Below are positions 1-9,240 of a stretch of DNA of 64,000 bases, in pieces. The DNA is taken from NCBI RefSeq assembly GCF_014681765.1, contig NZ_CP061498.1, forward strand, positions 434,001 to 498,000, in the 5' to 3' direction. A model generated the notes under the pieces. It did not search any database. It had not been told where the DNA came from and saw only the letters and a program-made list of their open reading frames with translations. The stretch comes from Roseicitreum antarcticum (GTDB lineage: Bacteria; Pseudomonadota; Alphaproteobacteria; Rhodobacterales; Rhodobacteraceae). The position numbers and the translations under genes are program-made. Position 1 is the first letter of the stretch, and each line of letters starts with the position of its first letter.

Positions 1-1
1 T

Positions 2-340
2 GCCGCCTATGCCGCGCGCTATCTGGCCAAGAACGTGGTGGCTGCCGGGATGGCCGAGCGCTGCACAATCCAGCTTTCCTATGCTATCGGCGTCGCCAAA
101 CCGTTGTCGATCTATGCCGACACGCACGGTACAGGGCAGGTGCACGAATCCGCGATCGAGCGCGCAGTTGCCCGCGCCATGGACCTGACCCCACGCGGCA
201 TCCGTACGCATCTGGGCCTCGACCGCCCGATCTATGCACGCACCGCCGCCTATGGCCACTTTGGCCGCGCGCCCGAGGCCGACGGCGGCTTCAGTTGGGA
301 ACGCACCGACCTGGCCGAGGCGCTGAAGAAAGAAGTCTGA
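2..340 (+). CDS. metK: S-adenosylmethionine synthetase, C-terminal part (cut by window edge)
   Basis: C-terminal 112 residues of methionine adenosyltransferase, which makes S-adenosylmethionine from methionine and ATP in the cytoplasm. The reading frame is open from base 2 and the start lies outside the window. Family features visible are the [16 protein letters not shown] block, the DTHGTG segment and the final domain with [18 protein letters not shown] and YGHFGR. The gene ends TGA and is followed about 60 bases later by a strong terminator hairpin. trmB, a SAM-using tRNA methylase often linked to metK in Rhodobacterales, lies downstream, here separated by an SDR gene on the other strand. 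Confidence 0.95.
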   Translation, partial: AAYAARYLAKNVVAAGMAERCTIQLSYAIGVAKPLSIYADTHGTGQVHESAIERAVARAMDLTPRGIRTHLGLDRPIYARTAAYGHFGRAPEADGGFSWERTDLAEALKKEV

Positions 341-397
341 CCGCCTCGCGCCCACGTCATGGGCGCGAAAGCGCGCCTACATAACGGAACACATCAT

Positions 398-436
398 GCC
401 CTTCCTCCGCCATGCACTGGCGGTGGAGGGTTTTTT
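398..436 (+). terminator. Rho-independent terminator of metK
   Basis: A GC-rich hairpin with about 12 paired bases (CCTCCGCCA arm against TGGCGGTGGAGGG, one bulge and one mismatch) and a 5-base loop is followed directly by six T. It lies 58 bases after the metK stop and between convergent genes. Confidence 0.85.
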
Positions 437-496
437 GTCGGCCGCCGCCGCCGGTCCTGCGACCGAGTGACCAATCTTGCAAAGGTGCCGTCGCCG

Positions 497-1258
497 TTAG
501 CGGCCACCCGTGACATCCAGCACAGCGCCAGTTGTATAGGACGCCTCATCGCTGCAGAGCCAGATGATCGCGTTGGCAACTTCCCGGGCGCGTCCGGCGC
601 GCGCCATCGGCACCAGTTTTCCCAACCGCTGTGCGCGATCGGGTTGCCCACCGCTTGCATGGATCTCTGTCTCGATCAGGCCAGGGCGGACCGCGTTCAC
701 CCGGATATTCTGCGCGGCAAGTTCTTTGGAAAGGCCGAGAGTCAGCGTATCAATCGCCCCCTTGGCTGCCGCATAATCGACGTATTCAAAGGGCGCGCCC
801 AATCTTGCCGCGACGGAAGACACGAAGACCAGCGCGCCGGAAGGTTCATCGGCGTCGCGCGGCAGATACCGCGCAGCCTCGCGGGCAAACAGCAATGCCC
901 CCAGAAGATTGACCTCAACCATGTTTCGGATCCGGTCCGCGCTCATCTGGGCCAGGGGCATGGAGGGCCCGACGATGCCGGCATTCACCACCACCGCATC
1001 GATACGGCCAAAGTGGTCGGCCACCTGCCTGAAGTTGTGCGTCACATCGGCCTCGGTGCAGACATTGCCCTGCACCATCATTCCGCGCGCGCCCAGATCC
1101 TCGATCTCCTGAACCGTGCGCGCTGCCATCACGCTGTCGGTGCGATATGTGATCGCGACCGACCAACCCCGTTCGGCCGCGCGAAGCGCTGTCTCCCGTC
1201 CGATGCCACGCGATCCGCCGCTGATCAGAAGCGTCTTGGTGCCCGGGGTTTTCGACAT
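497..1258 (-). CDS. SDR-family NAD(P)-dependent oxidoreductase
   Basis: A 253-residue short-chain dehydrogenase. The N-terminal cofactor motif is GGSRGIG (about residues 14-20), followed by the NAG motif (VVVNAGIVG), the catalytic Ser in FVSSVAA and the YxxxK pair in YVDYAAAKGA; the C-terminus ends DVTGGR as in FabG-like enzymes. The start at 1258 is chosen because AAAGGA lies about nine bases upstream; the open frame runs further upstream without family similarity. It is convergent with metK and divergent from trmB. The substrate cannot be told from the sequence; it resembles sugar or 3-oxoacyl reductases of the classical SDR type. Confidence 0.9.
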   Translation of the reverse strand: MSKTPGTKTLLISGGSRGIGRETALRAAERGWSVAITYRTDSVMAARTVQEIEDLGARGMMVQGNVCTEADVTHNFRQVADHFGRIDAVVVNAGIVGPSMPLAQMSADRIRNMVEVNLLGALLFAREAARYLPRDADEPSGALVFVSSVAARLGAPFEYVDYAAAKGAIDTLTLGLSKELAAQNIRVNAVRPGLIETEIHASGGQPDRAQRLGKLVPMARAGRAREVANAIIWLCSDEASYTTGAVLDVTGGR

Positions 1259-1626
1259 CGTTGCTCGTCCTTTCGACATATGCCTCTGAGCCATGGCGCA
1301 CACCGCCAGGTGCAGCGACGGACCAACTTCCCCCGATGTGCTTGGGAGAACCATTGCATCAGATGGTACGGGGCAGAAGGCAGGCGCGCAATCGCGACAA
1401 CCACAAGGCCGCACCGCCACTGGAATCGGCCCACGCGCCACATTTGGCAATGACGCCCCGTGACCCGGCGCCCGCGCTACCCCCCGATTCCCGCGCAGCG
1501 CATTCCACACCCAGCGAGCGTTGGCCTTCTGCCGCTCCGCCCCTTGGTGAGGTTTTGCCGCCACCCCTTGACCCCGCAGTCCCCAGAAGCCATACCCCCG
1601 CCGATCAGAACAACCCCGGGGCCCCC

Positions 1627-2349
1627 ATGCGCCAATCGCCTGAAAAACACCCCTTCCGGGGCCGCAACTTTTATGGGCGGCTGAAGGGCAAGACCTTGCG
1701 GCCCATGCAGCAGGAATACCTTGATCAGGATCTGAAGCCGCTGGCCCCGGCCGGTGTCAGCTTTACCGACAACCCGCAACGCACGCGCGTCGATCCTGCG
1801 GCGTGGTTCGCGGACCCCCGGCCCCTGTGGCTGGAGGTGGGCTTTGGCGGTGGCGAGCATCTGGTGCATCAAGCCACCCTCAACCCCGGGGTCGGCATTA
1901 TCGGGTGCGAGCCCTATATCAACGGTGTCGCGATGTTGCTCGGCAAGATCCGCGACGCCGGGGTCGAGAACCTGCGCATCCATGCGGGCGATGTGCGCGA
2001 TCTGTTCGAGGTGCTGCCCGATGCCTGCCTGACCCGGGCCTTTCTGCTGTACCCAGATCCCTGGCCGAAGAAGCGCCACCACCGCCGCCGGTTCGTCACG
2101 CCCGAGCATCTGGTTCCGCTGGCCCGCGTGCTGGCCCCTGGCGCGCAGCTGCGCGTGGCAACCGACATCCCCGATTACGTCCGCCAGACCATGAAGGAGG
2201 TGCCGCCTGCCGGGTTCACGTGCCTCAACCCCGCACGGGTGGATTGGTACGCCCCTTGGCCAGACTGGATTTCCACGCGGTATGAGCAGAAGGCCCTGCG
2301 CGAGGGCCGCACCCCGCATTACCTGACGTTTGAACGCAACGCAGCCTGA
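1627..2349 (+). CDS. trmB: tRNA (guanine-N7-)-methyltransferase
   Basis: A 240-residue SAM-dependent methylase that makes 7-methylguanosine at position 46 of tRNA variable loops. The SAM-binding motif EVGFGGGEHL is near residue 74, and the family signature YPDPWPKKRHHRRRF follows, with FVTPEHL and ATDIPDYV downstream and a YEQKALREGR tail. The start MRQSPEKHPFRGRNFYGR matches the usual N-terminus; the frame is open upstream, but that part is low-complexity. No strong ribosome site is seen. Length is normal for the family. Confidence 0.94.
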   Translation: MRQSPEKHPFRGRNFYGRLKGKTLRPMQQEYLDQDLKPLAPAGVSFTDNPQRTRVDPAAWFADPRPLWLEVGFGGGEHLVHQATLNPGVGIIGCEPYINGVAMLLGKIRDAGVENLRIHAGDVRDLFEVLPDACLTRAFLLYPDPWPKKRHHRRRFVTPEHLVPLARVLAPGAQLRVATDIPDYVRQTMKEVPPAGFTCLNPARVDWYAPWPDWISTRYEQKALREGRTPHYLTFERNAA

Positions 2350-2760
2350 TTGGCAGGATGCGTGGGTGAGGGGGTGCTGTCCCCGTCCAAACCTGTCCTG
2401 CCGCACCTTCGACGGCCCCATGCGCACGCGAACCCCGGCCTGATACGCCGCCACCATTGCGACCGGGCTGTAGCCCCCCCCCATTGCGACCAAGGCTTTG
2501 CGCAGGTCACTCCGCCCCACAAACTGGAACCGTCGTCGCCATGGCCCTGCGGCGTCATCCCGCCCCTCGGCTGACCACGCAGGCAACAGCCCCGGCGTGG
2601 CCAAATCACGCGTGGCCGATTATCGACGTTTTATTGCCCGACGATATGCGCTAAACCCTGACGCCAAAGGTGCCTTCTGCGCCCATTCTTCACCGCCCTT
2701 CAGGCCCCGTGGCATCTTGGTGCCCGGCCCTGCTGACCGCCCGTTCAAAGGAAACCGCCC
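2350..2760. other. Intergenic region trmB-psd, no gene seen
   Basis: About 410 bases between co-directional genes. Short open frames here lack family features or ribosome sites. The last 15 bases hold the psd ribosome site (AAAGGA, eight bases before ATG). I see no hairpin with a T-run. Confidence 0.6.
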
Positions 2761-3459
2761 ATGTCCGCCGATATGATGTCCACTGTCGTCAAACCCATCC
2801 ACCGTGAGGGGTACAAGTTCATCACGATCTTCGCCGTCGTGACGCTGGTGCTGTTTCTGATCGCCGAGCCGCTGGGCTGGATCGGCGCCGGGCTGACCGT
2901 CTGGTGTTATTATTTCTTCCGTGACCCGGAGCGTCACACCCCGATGCGCGAAGGGCTGATCATCAGCCCCGCCGACGGCGTGATCTCGCTGATCGAACGC
3001 GCTGTGCCGCCGGTCGAACTGGGCATGGGCGATGCGGCACTGACCCGGGTGTCGGTCTTCATGAACGTGTTCAACTGCCATGTGAACCGCGCGCCGATTG
3101 CAGGCCGGATCGACAAGATCGCCTATCGGCCGGGCAAGTTCCTCAATGCCTCGCTCGACAAGGCCAGCGTGGACAATGAGCGCAACTCGGTCGCGATCGA
3201 GATGGCTGATGGGCGCAAGCTGGCGGTGGTTCAGATTGCCGGGTTGGTGGCGCGCCGCATCTTGTGCGAAGTGACCGAGGGGCAGGAGATGGAGACGGGC
3301 GAACGTTTCGGCATGATCCGCTTCGGTTCGCGCCTCGATGTGTATCTGCCCGAGGGGGTGGAGCCGCTGGTCGCGCTGGGGCAGACCATGGTTGCGGGTG
3401 AAACGGTGTTGGCCGACCTGACCGCGCATGAGGCACGTCGCATGGCTGAGGCACGCTGA
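2761..3459 (+). CDS. psd: Phosphatidylserine decarboxylase proenzyme
   Basis: A 232-residue short-type proenzyme that converts phosphatidylserine to phosphatidylethanolamine at the inner membrane. A hydrophobic segment lies near residues 20-48. Family blocks are [28 protein letters not shown] and RNSVAIE. The self-cleavage site is Gly189-Ser190 in [11 protein letters not shown]; the Ser becomes the pyruvoyl group. A clear ribosome site (AAAGGA) precedes the ATG. pssA starts three bases after the stop, so the two steps of phosphatidylethanolamine synthesis form one operon. Confidence 0.97.
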   Translation: MSADMMSTVVKPIHREGYKFITIFAVVTLVLFLIAEPLGWIGAGLTVWCYYFFRDPERHTPMREGLIISPADGVISLIERAVPPVELGMGDAALTRVSVFMNVFNCHVNRAPIAGRIDKIAYRPGKFLNASLDKASVDNERNSVAIEMADGRKLAVVQIAGLVARRILCEVTEGQEMETGERFGMIRFGSRLDVYLPEGVEPLVALGQTMVAGETVLADLTAHEARRMAEAR

Positions 3460-3462
3460 GCC

Positions 3463-4257
3463 ATGGCCAAGGACCCAGAACCCCGCCGCGGCCTGCGCCC
3501 CGGTTTTCGCCCGCATAACCGCGCACCGCTGCGCGACACTTTGCCGTTCTTGACGCTGGTACCCAATCTGGTCACGATCATCGGGCTGTGCGCGGGACTG
3601 ACCTCCATCCGCTATGTGATGGAGGGGCGGTTCGAGATCGCGGCGGGCCTGTTGATCTTTGCCGCGTTTGTCGATGCGCTGGACGGGCTGCTGGCGCGGA
3701 AATTGAATGCGGCCAGCGACTTTGGGGCAGAGCTGGACTCGCTGGCCGATTTCGTGAATTTCGGCATCGCGCCGGGGCTGTTGCTGTTTCAATATGCGCT
3801 GAAGGGTGCATCTGGGCTGGGATGGATGTTCGTGCTGATCTTCGCGGTCTGCGGCTGTCTGCGGCTGGCGCGGTTCAATGTGAACCGTGACGCGCCCAAT
3901 CCCGGCGGGCGGTTGCATTTCGTCGGCGTGCCGGCGCCTGCGGGCGCGATGCTTGCACTTTTGCCGGTTTTCTTGGGGCTGGCGGATGTGATCGACCTGC
4001 GGGCAGCCTCATTGCCGGTCGCGGTTTATCTGGGGCTGGTGGGGATGTTGATGATCAGCCGGTTGCCCACACCGTCGATCAAGGGCGTACGGGTGTCGCG
4101 TGACCGCGTAGTCTGGGTGCTGATCTCAATGAGTGCCATCATCGGGCTGGCGCTGACGCAGTTCTGGCTGCTGGCGGTTATCTTGGACCTGATCTACATC
4201 GGCTTGTTGGTGCATGCCGTCATCGGCGTGCTGCGCAAACCCCGGGCAAAGGACTGA
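3463..4257 (+). CDS. pssA: CDP-diacylglycerol-serine O-phosphatidyltransferase
   Basis: A 264-residue integral membrane enzyme that makes phosphatidylserine from CDP-diacylglycerol and serine, the substrate of the Psd encoded just upstream. The CDP-alcohol phosphotransferase motif DG(x)2AR(x)8G(x)3D(x)3D is complete, from D71ALDGLLARK through ASDFGAELDSLAD. Six or more hydrophobic segments follow the pattern of type II (PssA/Pcs-like) membrane enzymes. Translation is probably coupled to psd. Confidence 0.96.
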   Translation: MAKDPEPRRGLRPGFRPHNRAPLRDTLPFLTLVPNLVTIIGLCAGLTSIRYVMEGRFEIAAGLLIFAAFVDALDGLLARKLNAASDFGAELDSLADFVNFGIAPGLLLFQYALKGASGLGWMFVLIFAVCGCLRLARFNVNRDAPNPGGRLHFVGVPAPAGAMLALLPVFLGLADVIDLRAASLPVAVYLGLVGMLMISRLPTPSIKGVRVSRDRVVWVLISMSAIIGLALTQFWLLAVILDLIYIGLLVHAVIGVLRKPRAKD

Positions 4258-4391
4258 AGGGTGACGTCCGCCGTGGTCGTCTATCCGCTTTCCGTGATGC
4301 GCGGGCCTGGCGTCCGGCGTGACTTGCGCCATTGCGCAATGGCTCACTGAAAATTCCCCTTGAGTTTCGCTGCAACTGCCCGAAATCACCC

Positions 4392-4420
4392 TTGACCTTG
4401 CTGCCACGCGCCCCTAAGAC
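4392..4420 (+). promoter_or_regulatory. Sigma-70-type promoter of tRNA-Asp
   Basis: TTGACC (4392-4397) and TAAGAC (4415-4420) are separated by exactly 17 bases and lie 38 bases before the mature tRNA 5' end. The TTGACC -35 box is common in alphaproteobacterial stable RNA promoters. Confidence 0.65.
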
Positions 4421-4457
4421 GCGCCAACGCCGGATGAAACATTCGGCGGCTTGCGGG

Positions 4458-4534
4458 GCGGTTGTAGCTCAGTTGGTTAGAGTACCGGCCTGTCACGCCG
4501 GGGGTCGCGGGTTCGAGCCCCGTCAACCGCGCCA
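4458..4534 (+). tRNA. tRNA-Asp (anticodon GTC)
   Basis: A 77-base tRNA with encoded CCA. The acceptor stem is GCGGTTG paired with CAACCGC, the D-loop holds AGCTCAGTTGGTTAGAG, the anticodon stem CCGGC/GCCGG encloses ctGTCac, and the T-loop is GTTCGAGCC. The anticodon GTC reads Asp codons. Confidence 0.97.
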
Positions 4535-4920
4535 CCGCAAAGCATTTCTTCCCATATTGCAGGCATGGCCGGCCCTTTAAGCGTGGGTCGCGCTGGACTG
4601 GCAAACATTGCCGTGTACAGCGGCGTTCGTGCGTCGAAGGGGCCGCGTAGTGGCTGCTATGGTCCCGTCACGCGCGTCTGCTTGTTCTTCATGTTTTTCT
4701 GCGTGGTGGGTCTTTCCCTATGGTGCCGCGTGCAATCGTACCGGAGCCGGTTCCCTGCGCGGCAGTGTTGCGGGTGGGCGGGCCCTTGAGTTCCGCGCCG
4801 CCCCCTTGCGGTTGGCGCGGGAATCGGCCAGCCTTTAAGCTGACTTTGCTTTTTGATTGGGTGGTTCGCAGTGCGTTCGAGTTAGTTACACGCAGGGCAG
4901 GTAGCAGCGGGGCAGGCATC
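4535..4920. other. Intergenic region tRNA-coaBC, no gene seen
   Basis: About 385 bases. An open frame in phase with coaBC extends to 4720, but its translation has no similarity to the family, so the gene is taken to start at 4921. No clear terminator follows the tRNA. Confidence 0.5.
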
Positions 4921-6351
4921 ATGCTGGCGGGCAGACAGGTACTTTTGATCATCGGCGGCGGCATCGCAGCCTACAAGGCGCTGGAACTGATCCGTCTGTT
5001 GCGCGGCGCGGGTGCGGGCGTTGTGCCGGTGATGACGACCGCAGCGGCGCAATTCGTTACGCCCCTGTCGGTGGCGGCGCTGGCCGGGCACCGCGTTTAT
5101 GCGACCCTCTTCGATCTGAAAGATGAGGCTGAAATGGGGCATATCCAGTTGTCGCGGCTGGCCGATCTGATCGTGGTGGCCCCGGCGACCTCTGATCTTT
5201 TGGCAAAGATGGCAGGGGGGCATGCAGACGATCTGGCGTCGACCCTGCTTCTGGCTACGGACACCCCAGTTTTGGTGGCACCTGCGATGAATGTGCGGAT
5301 GTGGGACCACCCGGCCACCCGGCGCAACATGGCGCAAGTGCAGGGTGATGGCGTGGCCTGCATCGGCCCGGACAGCGGCGAGATGGCCTGCGGCGAATAT
5401 GGCCCCGGCCGGATGGCCGAGCCGACCGCCATCTTGCAGGCGGTCCGCGAAATACTGCGGGCCGGTGGTGCGCCTGACGGCAGGGGTGCGGTGGGAGGTG
5501 GGCAGGGCATCGGCTTGGGCATTGCCCAACGCGATGTATCGGGAACGCCCACCAGCGTCGCGCCCGTTGCTGAGACGGGCGCCGCATCCGCGCACAGCCT
5601 CGAGACCGCTGCTGCACCGCTGCGCGGCCCATTGACGGGGCGGCATGTCCTTATCACATCCGGCCCGACCCATGAGCCGATCGACCCGGTGCGCTATATC
5701 GCAAACCGGTCTTCGGGGGCTCAGGGTGCAGCGCTGGCGGCGGCTTGTCGCGATCTCGGCGCGCGGGTGACGTTCGTGACCGGCCCGGCCAGCGTGCCGC
5801 CACCTGCGGGTGTTGACGTGGTGCGCGTGGAGACCGCGCTGGAGATGCTGGCGGCAGTGCAGGGAGCGCTTCCCGCTGACGTGGCGATATTTGCGGCTGC
5901 TGTCGCCGACTGGCGCGTTGCCAATGCGGGTGCGCAGAAGCTGAAGAAGACCGAAGGCGGCCTGCCAGTGCTGGAATTCAGCGAGAACCCCGATATTCTG
6001 GCCACGGTATCTGCCCATCCGCACCGCCCCGCGCTGGTGGTGGGCTTTGCCGCCGAGACCCATGACGTGGCGGCGTACGCCCACGCCAAGCGCCTGCGCA
6101 AGGGCTGTGACTGGATCGTGGCCAATGATGTCAGCCCGGGCACCGGGATCATGGGCGGCAGCGACAATGCTGTGCATCTGATCACTGCCGACGGGTCCGA
6201 GGTTTGGCCGATGCTGCCCAAGACAGAGGTCGCGCGCCGCCTGGCCAACCGCATCGCCGCCGTCCTGCCGCCCGGTACAGGCGATAGCGGGGGCTTTGGT
6301 GGGGTTTCGGGCGATGGCCGCGGATCGCCGCCGCAGGGCGCGTCCGGGTGA
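4921..6351 (+). CDS. coaBC: Bifunctional phosphopantothenoylcysteine decarboxylase / phosphopantothenate-cysteine ligase
   Basis: A 476-residue fusion for two steps of coenzyme A synthesis. The CoaC flavoprotein half (about 1-180) has GGGIAAYKALELIRLL, the active His74 in MGHIQLSRLADL, the APAMNVRMW motif and the active-site Cys157 in MACGEYGPGR. The CoaB half starts near residue 236 with GRHVLITSGPTHEPID and NRSSGAQG, and contains the KLKK segment. An unusual 50-residue Gly/Ala/Thr-rich linker separates the halves, and the last 25 residues are also low-complexity. GGGGCAGG precedes the chosen ATG. dut and moeB follow, as in many Rhodobacterales. Confidence 0.95.
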   Translation: MLAGRQVLLIIGGGIAAYKALELIRLLRGAGAGVVPVMTTAAAQFVTPLSVAALAGHRVYATLFDLKDEAEMGHIQLSRLADLIVVAPATSDLLAKMAGGHADDLASTLLLATDTPVLVAPAMNVRMWDHPATRRNMAQVQGDGVACIGPDSGEMACGEYGPGRMAEPTAILQAVREILRAGGAPDGRGAVGGGQGIGLGIAQRDVSGTPTSVAPVAETGAASAHSLETAAAPLRGPLTGRHVLITSGPTHEPIDPVRYIANRSSGAQGAALAAACRDLGARVTFVTGPASVPPPAGVDVVRVETALEMLAAVQGALPADVAIFAAAVADWRVANAGAQKLKKTEGGLPVLEFSENPDILATVSAHPHRPALVVGFAAETHDVAAYAHAKRLRKGCDWIVANDVSPGTGIMGGSDNAVHLITADGSEVWPMLPKTEVARRLANRIAAVLPPGTGDSGGFGGVSGDGRGSPPQGASG

Positions 6352-6793
6352 GGTGCGCCCGAAACGCTGCCCGCCGCGGCAGCGCGGTGGCGGCGGCGTG
6401 TTGGCTCGTATCCTCGCCGATGCGCGTTGGTCCCACACAGCCGCGTCGGCGCCGCAGATCAGGACCCGGGGCTGGCGCATCGACGCGGGCAACGCTACAT
6501 GGGGCCTTTGACATGGCTCACCCGACGCCGCCCGTCCGATGCCCGCTGCTCGATACAGGCTTTCCCGCATGGGGCATGAGAGAAGGGTGTTTGAAACGAA
6601 ATGTACGACACGCGCCGCTCGCCTCTACCCGTCACCGGCCACCCGAATTCCGATCCGACGTGTCCAGCCGGGAGGTGCCCCGAACTCACCCTCCGGCCAC
6701 CCGCGCCTCGCCTCTTTCGCACCAAGGTTGAATGCTGATGCCCTTTTCCCGCACACTCCCTTATGCCCACCTCTATGCCCAAGGTCCCCAGAC
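6352..6793. other. Intergenic region coaBC-dut, no gene seen
   Basis: About 440 bases of GC-rich sequence. The dut frame is open upstream to 6539, but the translation before MSVTVLF has no dUTPase features. No hairpin with a T-run was found. Confidence 0.5.
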
Positions 6794-7261
6794 ATGAGCG
6801 TCACCGTTCTTTTTTGTCGCGAGAGCTGGGCCGATCCTCAAATCGCCTTGCCCGCCTATGAAACCCCCGGTGCGGCTGGTGCTGATATACGCGCCTGCCT
6901 GCCTGACGACCTGCGCGAGGCGGGTATGACCTTCGCCCCGATGCAGCGCGCCGTGGTTCCCACCGGGCTGTGTGTCGAGATCCCGCCGGGGTTCGAGATG
7001 CAGATCAGGCCACGCTCGGGCTTGGCATTGAAGCATGGCATCACCCTTCCCAATACGCCGGGCACCATCGACAGCGATTATCGCGGTCCCCTGGGCGTCG
7101 CGCTGGTCAATCTGGGCACAGCACCCTACACCATCGCGCATGGCGACCGGATCGCGCAGATCATCATCGCGCCCGTGCTGCAGGCGCGCTTCATGCTGAC
7201 TGACACGCTGTCCGCGACGGCGCGAGGCCTTGGTGGTTTTGGCTCGACTGGGCGCAGCTGA
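6794..7261 (+). CDS. dut: dUTP diphosphatase (dUTPase)
   Basis: A 155-residue trimeric-type dUTPase that hydrolyses dUTP to dUMP and keeps uracil out of DNA. Conserved motifs are present in order: AGADIRA (motif 1), RPRSGLALKHG (motif 2), GTIDSDYRG with the catalytic Asp (motif 3), GDRIAQIII (motif 4) and the Gly-rich tail RGLGGFGSTG (motif 5). Length is typical. AAGG lies about nine bases before the ATG. Confidence 0.96.
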   Translation: MSVTVLFCRESWADPQIALPAYETPGAAGADIRACLPDDLREAGMTFAPMQRAVVPTGLCVEIPPGFEMQIRPRSGLALKHGITLPNTPGTIDSDYRGPLGVALVNLGTAPYTIAHGDRIAQIIIAPVLQARFMLTDTLSATARGLGGFGSTGRS

Positions 7262-7917
7262 GCCCGCGCGGCGCGGCGATCAGAGCGTTTGGAACGGGCC
7301 GCCCTGAACCTGCCCGGGTGCCCGCGCGATGATCGGGCGCCGCCCGACTGGACGCCTTGCGGTGGCCCATCGCGCGGGTAGACGCGGTCGTAAGGTGTGA
7401 GGGCGGCGTTGTCGCATGGCGTTTGTATCGCCATTGCGTCGACATGGGCTATGTTGCGCCTCGGCAGGTCGGGGCGGGGCCGAGATGCGTGGCCTGTCCG
7501 GCGCTTGACCTGTACGGAGGTTGGCTTGTCCGGAGCTTGGCCCGTCCGGCGTGCGGGAAGGCGCGGGTCTTTCGGGCCTTGGCTCTGTGTTGGTTCGGAG
7601 GCACCAGCCCGTGTGGGCGGTGTCGAAACCGGGGCGAGTTCGCGCTGATGACGCGGCCCATTCCGGCGCCTACATCAGGGATGGTGCAGCACCTGAGCGA
7701 CTAGGCTGCCCCGGATGTCGAAAGTGGCCGCGACCCGGACCATAAAATGCGGGCCGGCGCTGAGCCCGACGCGGCCCGCAAGACGGCCTCTGCGACACCG
7801 GGTGCAGGGGCAGAAGTCGGCACCGACATCCCGCAAGCGGGGCATAGGACCCGGCTTTGTGGGAAGAGGTGAACAAAAACGCGCGCCCCGCCGGGGGCCA
7901 GACGGATAGGATGACGC
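7262..7917. other. Intergenic region dut-moeB, no convincing gene
   Basis: About 656 bases. A 115-codon plus-strand frame (7357-7704) and overlapping frames on both strands exist, but their translations are Arg/Gly/Cys-rich, lack hydrophobic cores and have no good ribosome site. They look like chance frames in GC-rich DNA. The moeB ribosome site AGGA lies at the right end. Confidence 0.55.
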
Positions 7918-9006
7918 ATGGGACTGGTGCTGTTTGTGATGCTCGCTCTTTGGGGGCTTGGCGCGGTGATGAAGGCCCCAGTGCGCGCACGGCTCGGCAT
8001 GATCGGGGCGGTCTATCTGGCGGTGGTGCTGGCGCAACTGGTGCTGCCACAGGGCAACCCGCTGCGCGTGGCGACGGGGGGCGCGGCGCAGCCTTGGCTG
8101 GTGCTGGGCGGGCTGGTGGGGCTGGCGGCGCTATACCGGCTGGGCCTACGCCGACTGCGCGCCCGCGCCACCCCGTCCGAACCCGCGCCCGCCCCGGACG
8201 CCCCTTTCCGCGAGGCAGAGCTGAACCGCTACGCCCGCCACATCTTCTTGCGCGAAATTGGTGGGGCTGGCCAGAAACGGCTCCAGGCCGCGCGGGTGCT
8301 GGTGGTGGGGGCAGGGGGCCTCGGCTCTCCCGTGCTGTTATACTTGGCAGCATCGGGGGTGGGGACCATCGGGGTGATTGACGATGATGTGGTCGAAGGC
8401 TCTAACCTGCAACGGCAGGTTATCCATACCGACGATCGCATCGGCCAGCCCAAGGTCTTCTCGGCACAGGCTGCGATGCAGGCGCTGAACCCCTTCATCA
8501 CGGTGCGCCCCTACCATCGCCGACTGACACGGGATATCGCGCCAGCACTTTTTGCCGACTATGACCTGATCGTGGACGGCAGCGACAATTTTGAGACGCG
8601 CTACATGGTCAACCGGATGGCGGTGGCAGCGGACAAGCCCCTGATCGCGGGTGCGATGACGCAATGGGAGGGGCAGGTCAGCCTATATCAACCTGGCGTG
8701 GGGGGGCCGTGTTACCAATGCGTCTTCCCCGAAGCACCCGCGGTGGGGCTGGCCCCGTCATGCGCCGAGGCCGGGGTGATCGCGCCGCTGCCTGGTGTCA
8801 TCGGGTCGATGATGGCGCTGGAGGTGGTGAAGCACATCTGCGGCGCAGGTGAAACGCTGGCCGGGCGGCTGGTAATCCATGATGCGCTTTACGCCGAGAC
8901 GCGCAGCATCCGTGTACACCGCCGCGACAATTGCCCGATATGCGGCGGGCTGGCAGGCGCTGCGTCTGGCGCTGTGCCGGATGCCGCGCAGCAGAAAATC
9001 GGTTGA
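7918..9006 (+). CDS. moeB: MoeB/ThiF-family adenylyltransferase with N-terminal membrane segments
   Basis: A 362-residue E1-like enzyme that adenylates the C-terminal Gly of a ubiquitin-like sulfur carrier such as MoaD or ThiS. The catalytic domain starts near residue 100 (NRYARHIFLREIGG). It has the nucleotide loop GAGGLGSPVL, NLQRQVIHTDDRIG with the Arg finger, DGSDNFETRY, and zinc-binding pairs CYQC and CPIC. Three hydrophobic stretches (about 1-17, 26-43, 60-74) precede it, so the enzyme is probably membrane-anchored. E. coli MoeB (about 250 residues) lacks these. AGGA lies six bases before the ATG. Confidence 0.9.
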   Translation: MGLVLFVMLALWGLGAVMKAPVRARLGMIGAVYLAVVLAQLVLPQGNPLRVATGGAAQPWLVLGGLVGLAALYRLGLRRLRARATPSEPAPAPDAPFREAELNRYARHIFLREIGGAGQKRLQAARVLVVGAGGLGSPVLLYLAASGVGTIGVIDDDVVEGSNLQRQVIHTDDRIGQPKVFSAQAAMQALNPFITVRPYHRRLTRDIAPALFADYDLIVDGSDNFETRYMVNRMAVAADKPLIAGAMTQWEGQVSLYQPGVGGPCYQCVFPEAPAVGLAPSCAEAGVIAPLPGVIGSMMALEVVKHICGAGETLAGRLVIHDALYAETRSIRVHRRDNCPICGGLAGAASGAVPDAAQQKIG

Positions 9007-9076
9007 CCACGACGCGCTGGATGTCGCCCAACAGCCGACCGGACACCTTCAGATGGGCCAAGGGGCGCCGTTTGAC

Positions 9077-9119
9077 GCGTCTTGACTGCGCCAGAGTGTT
9101 TCAGGCGCAGTCAAGACGC
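9077..9119. terminator. Perfect 16-bp inverted repeat after moeB
   Basis: GCGTCTTGACTGCGCC (9077-9092) and its exact reverse complement (9104-9119) flank an 11-base loop. The hairpin lies 70 bases after the moeB stop and 121 bases before the kinase start. No T-run follows, so it may end transcription only weakly or may act as a protein or RNA processing site. Confidence 0.6.
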
Positions 9120-9240
9120 TAGAGCGAGCACGCGCTGGCCAGCCCGGGAACTCGCGCTCGGGCAAGCTGGCGCGTGTTAACGCGGATTTCACAAAGCTCC
9201 CTCATGGTCGGCGGGTGTAGGTTGTGCCGAGAGTTTTTCG

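Noticed and set aside
359-1453. 364-codon plus-strand frame antisense to the SDR gene
   Set aside because: The translation is Arg/His/Cys-rich without motifs, while the opposite strand encodes a complete SDR with ribosome site.
7357-7704. 115-codon frame in the dut-moeB gap
   Set aside because: No ribosome site, odd composition (Cys, Arg, Trp), overlapping frames on both strands and no recognisable motif.
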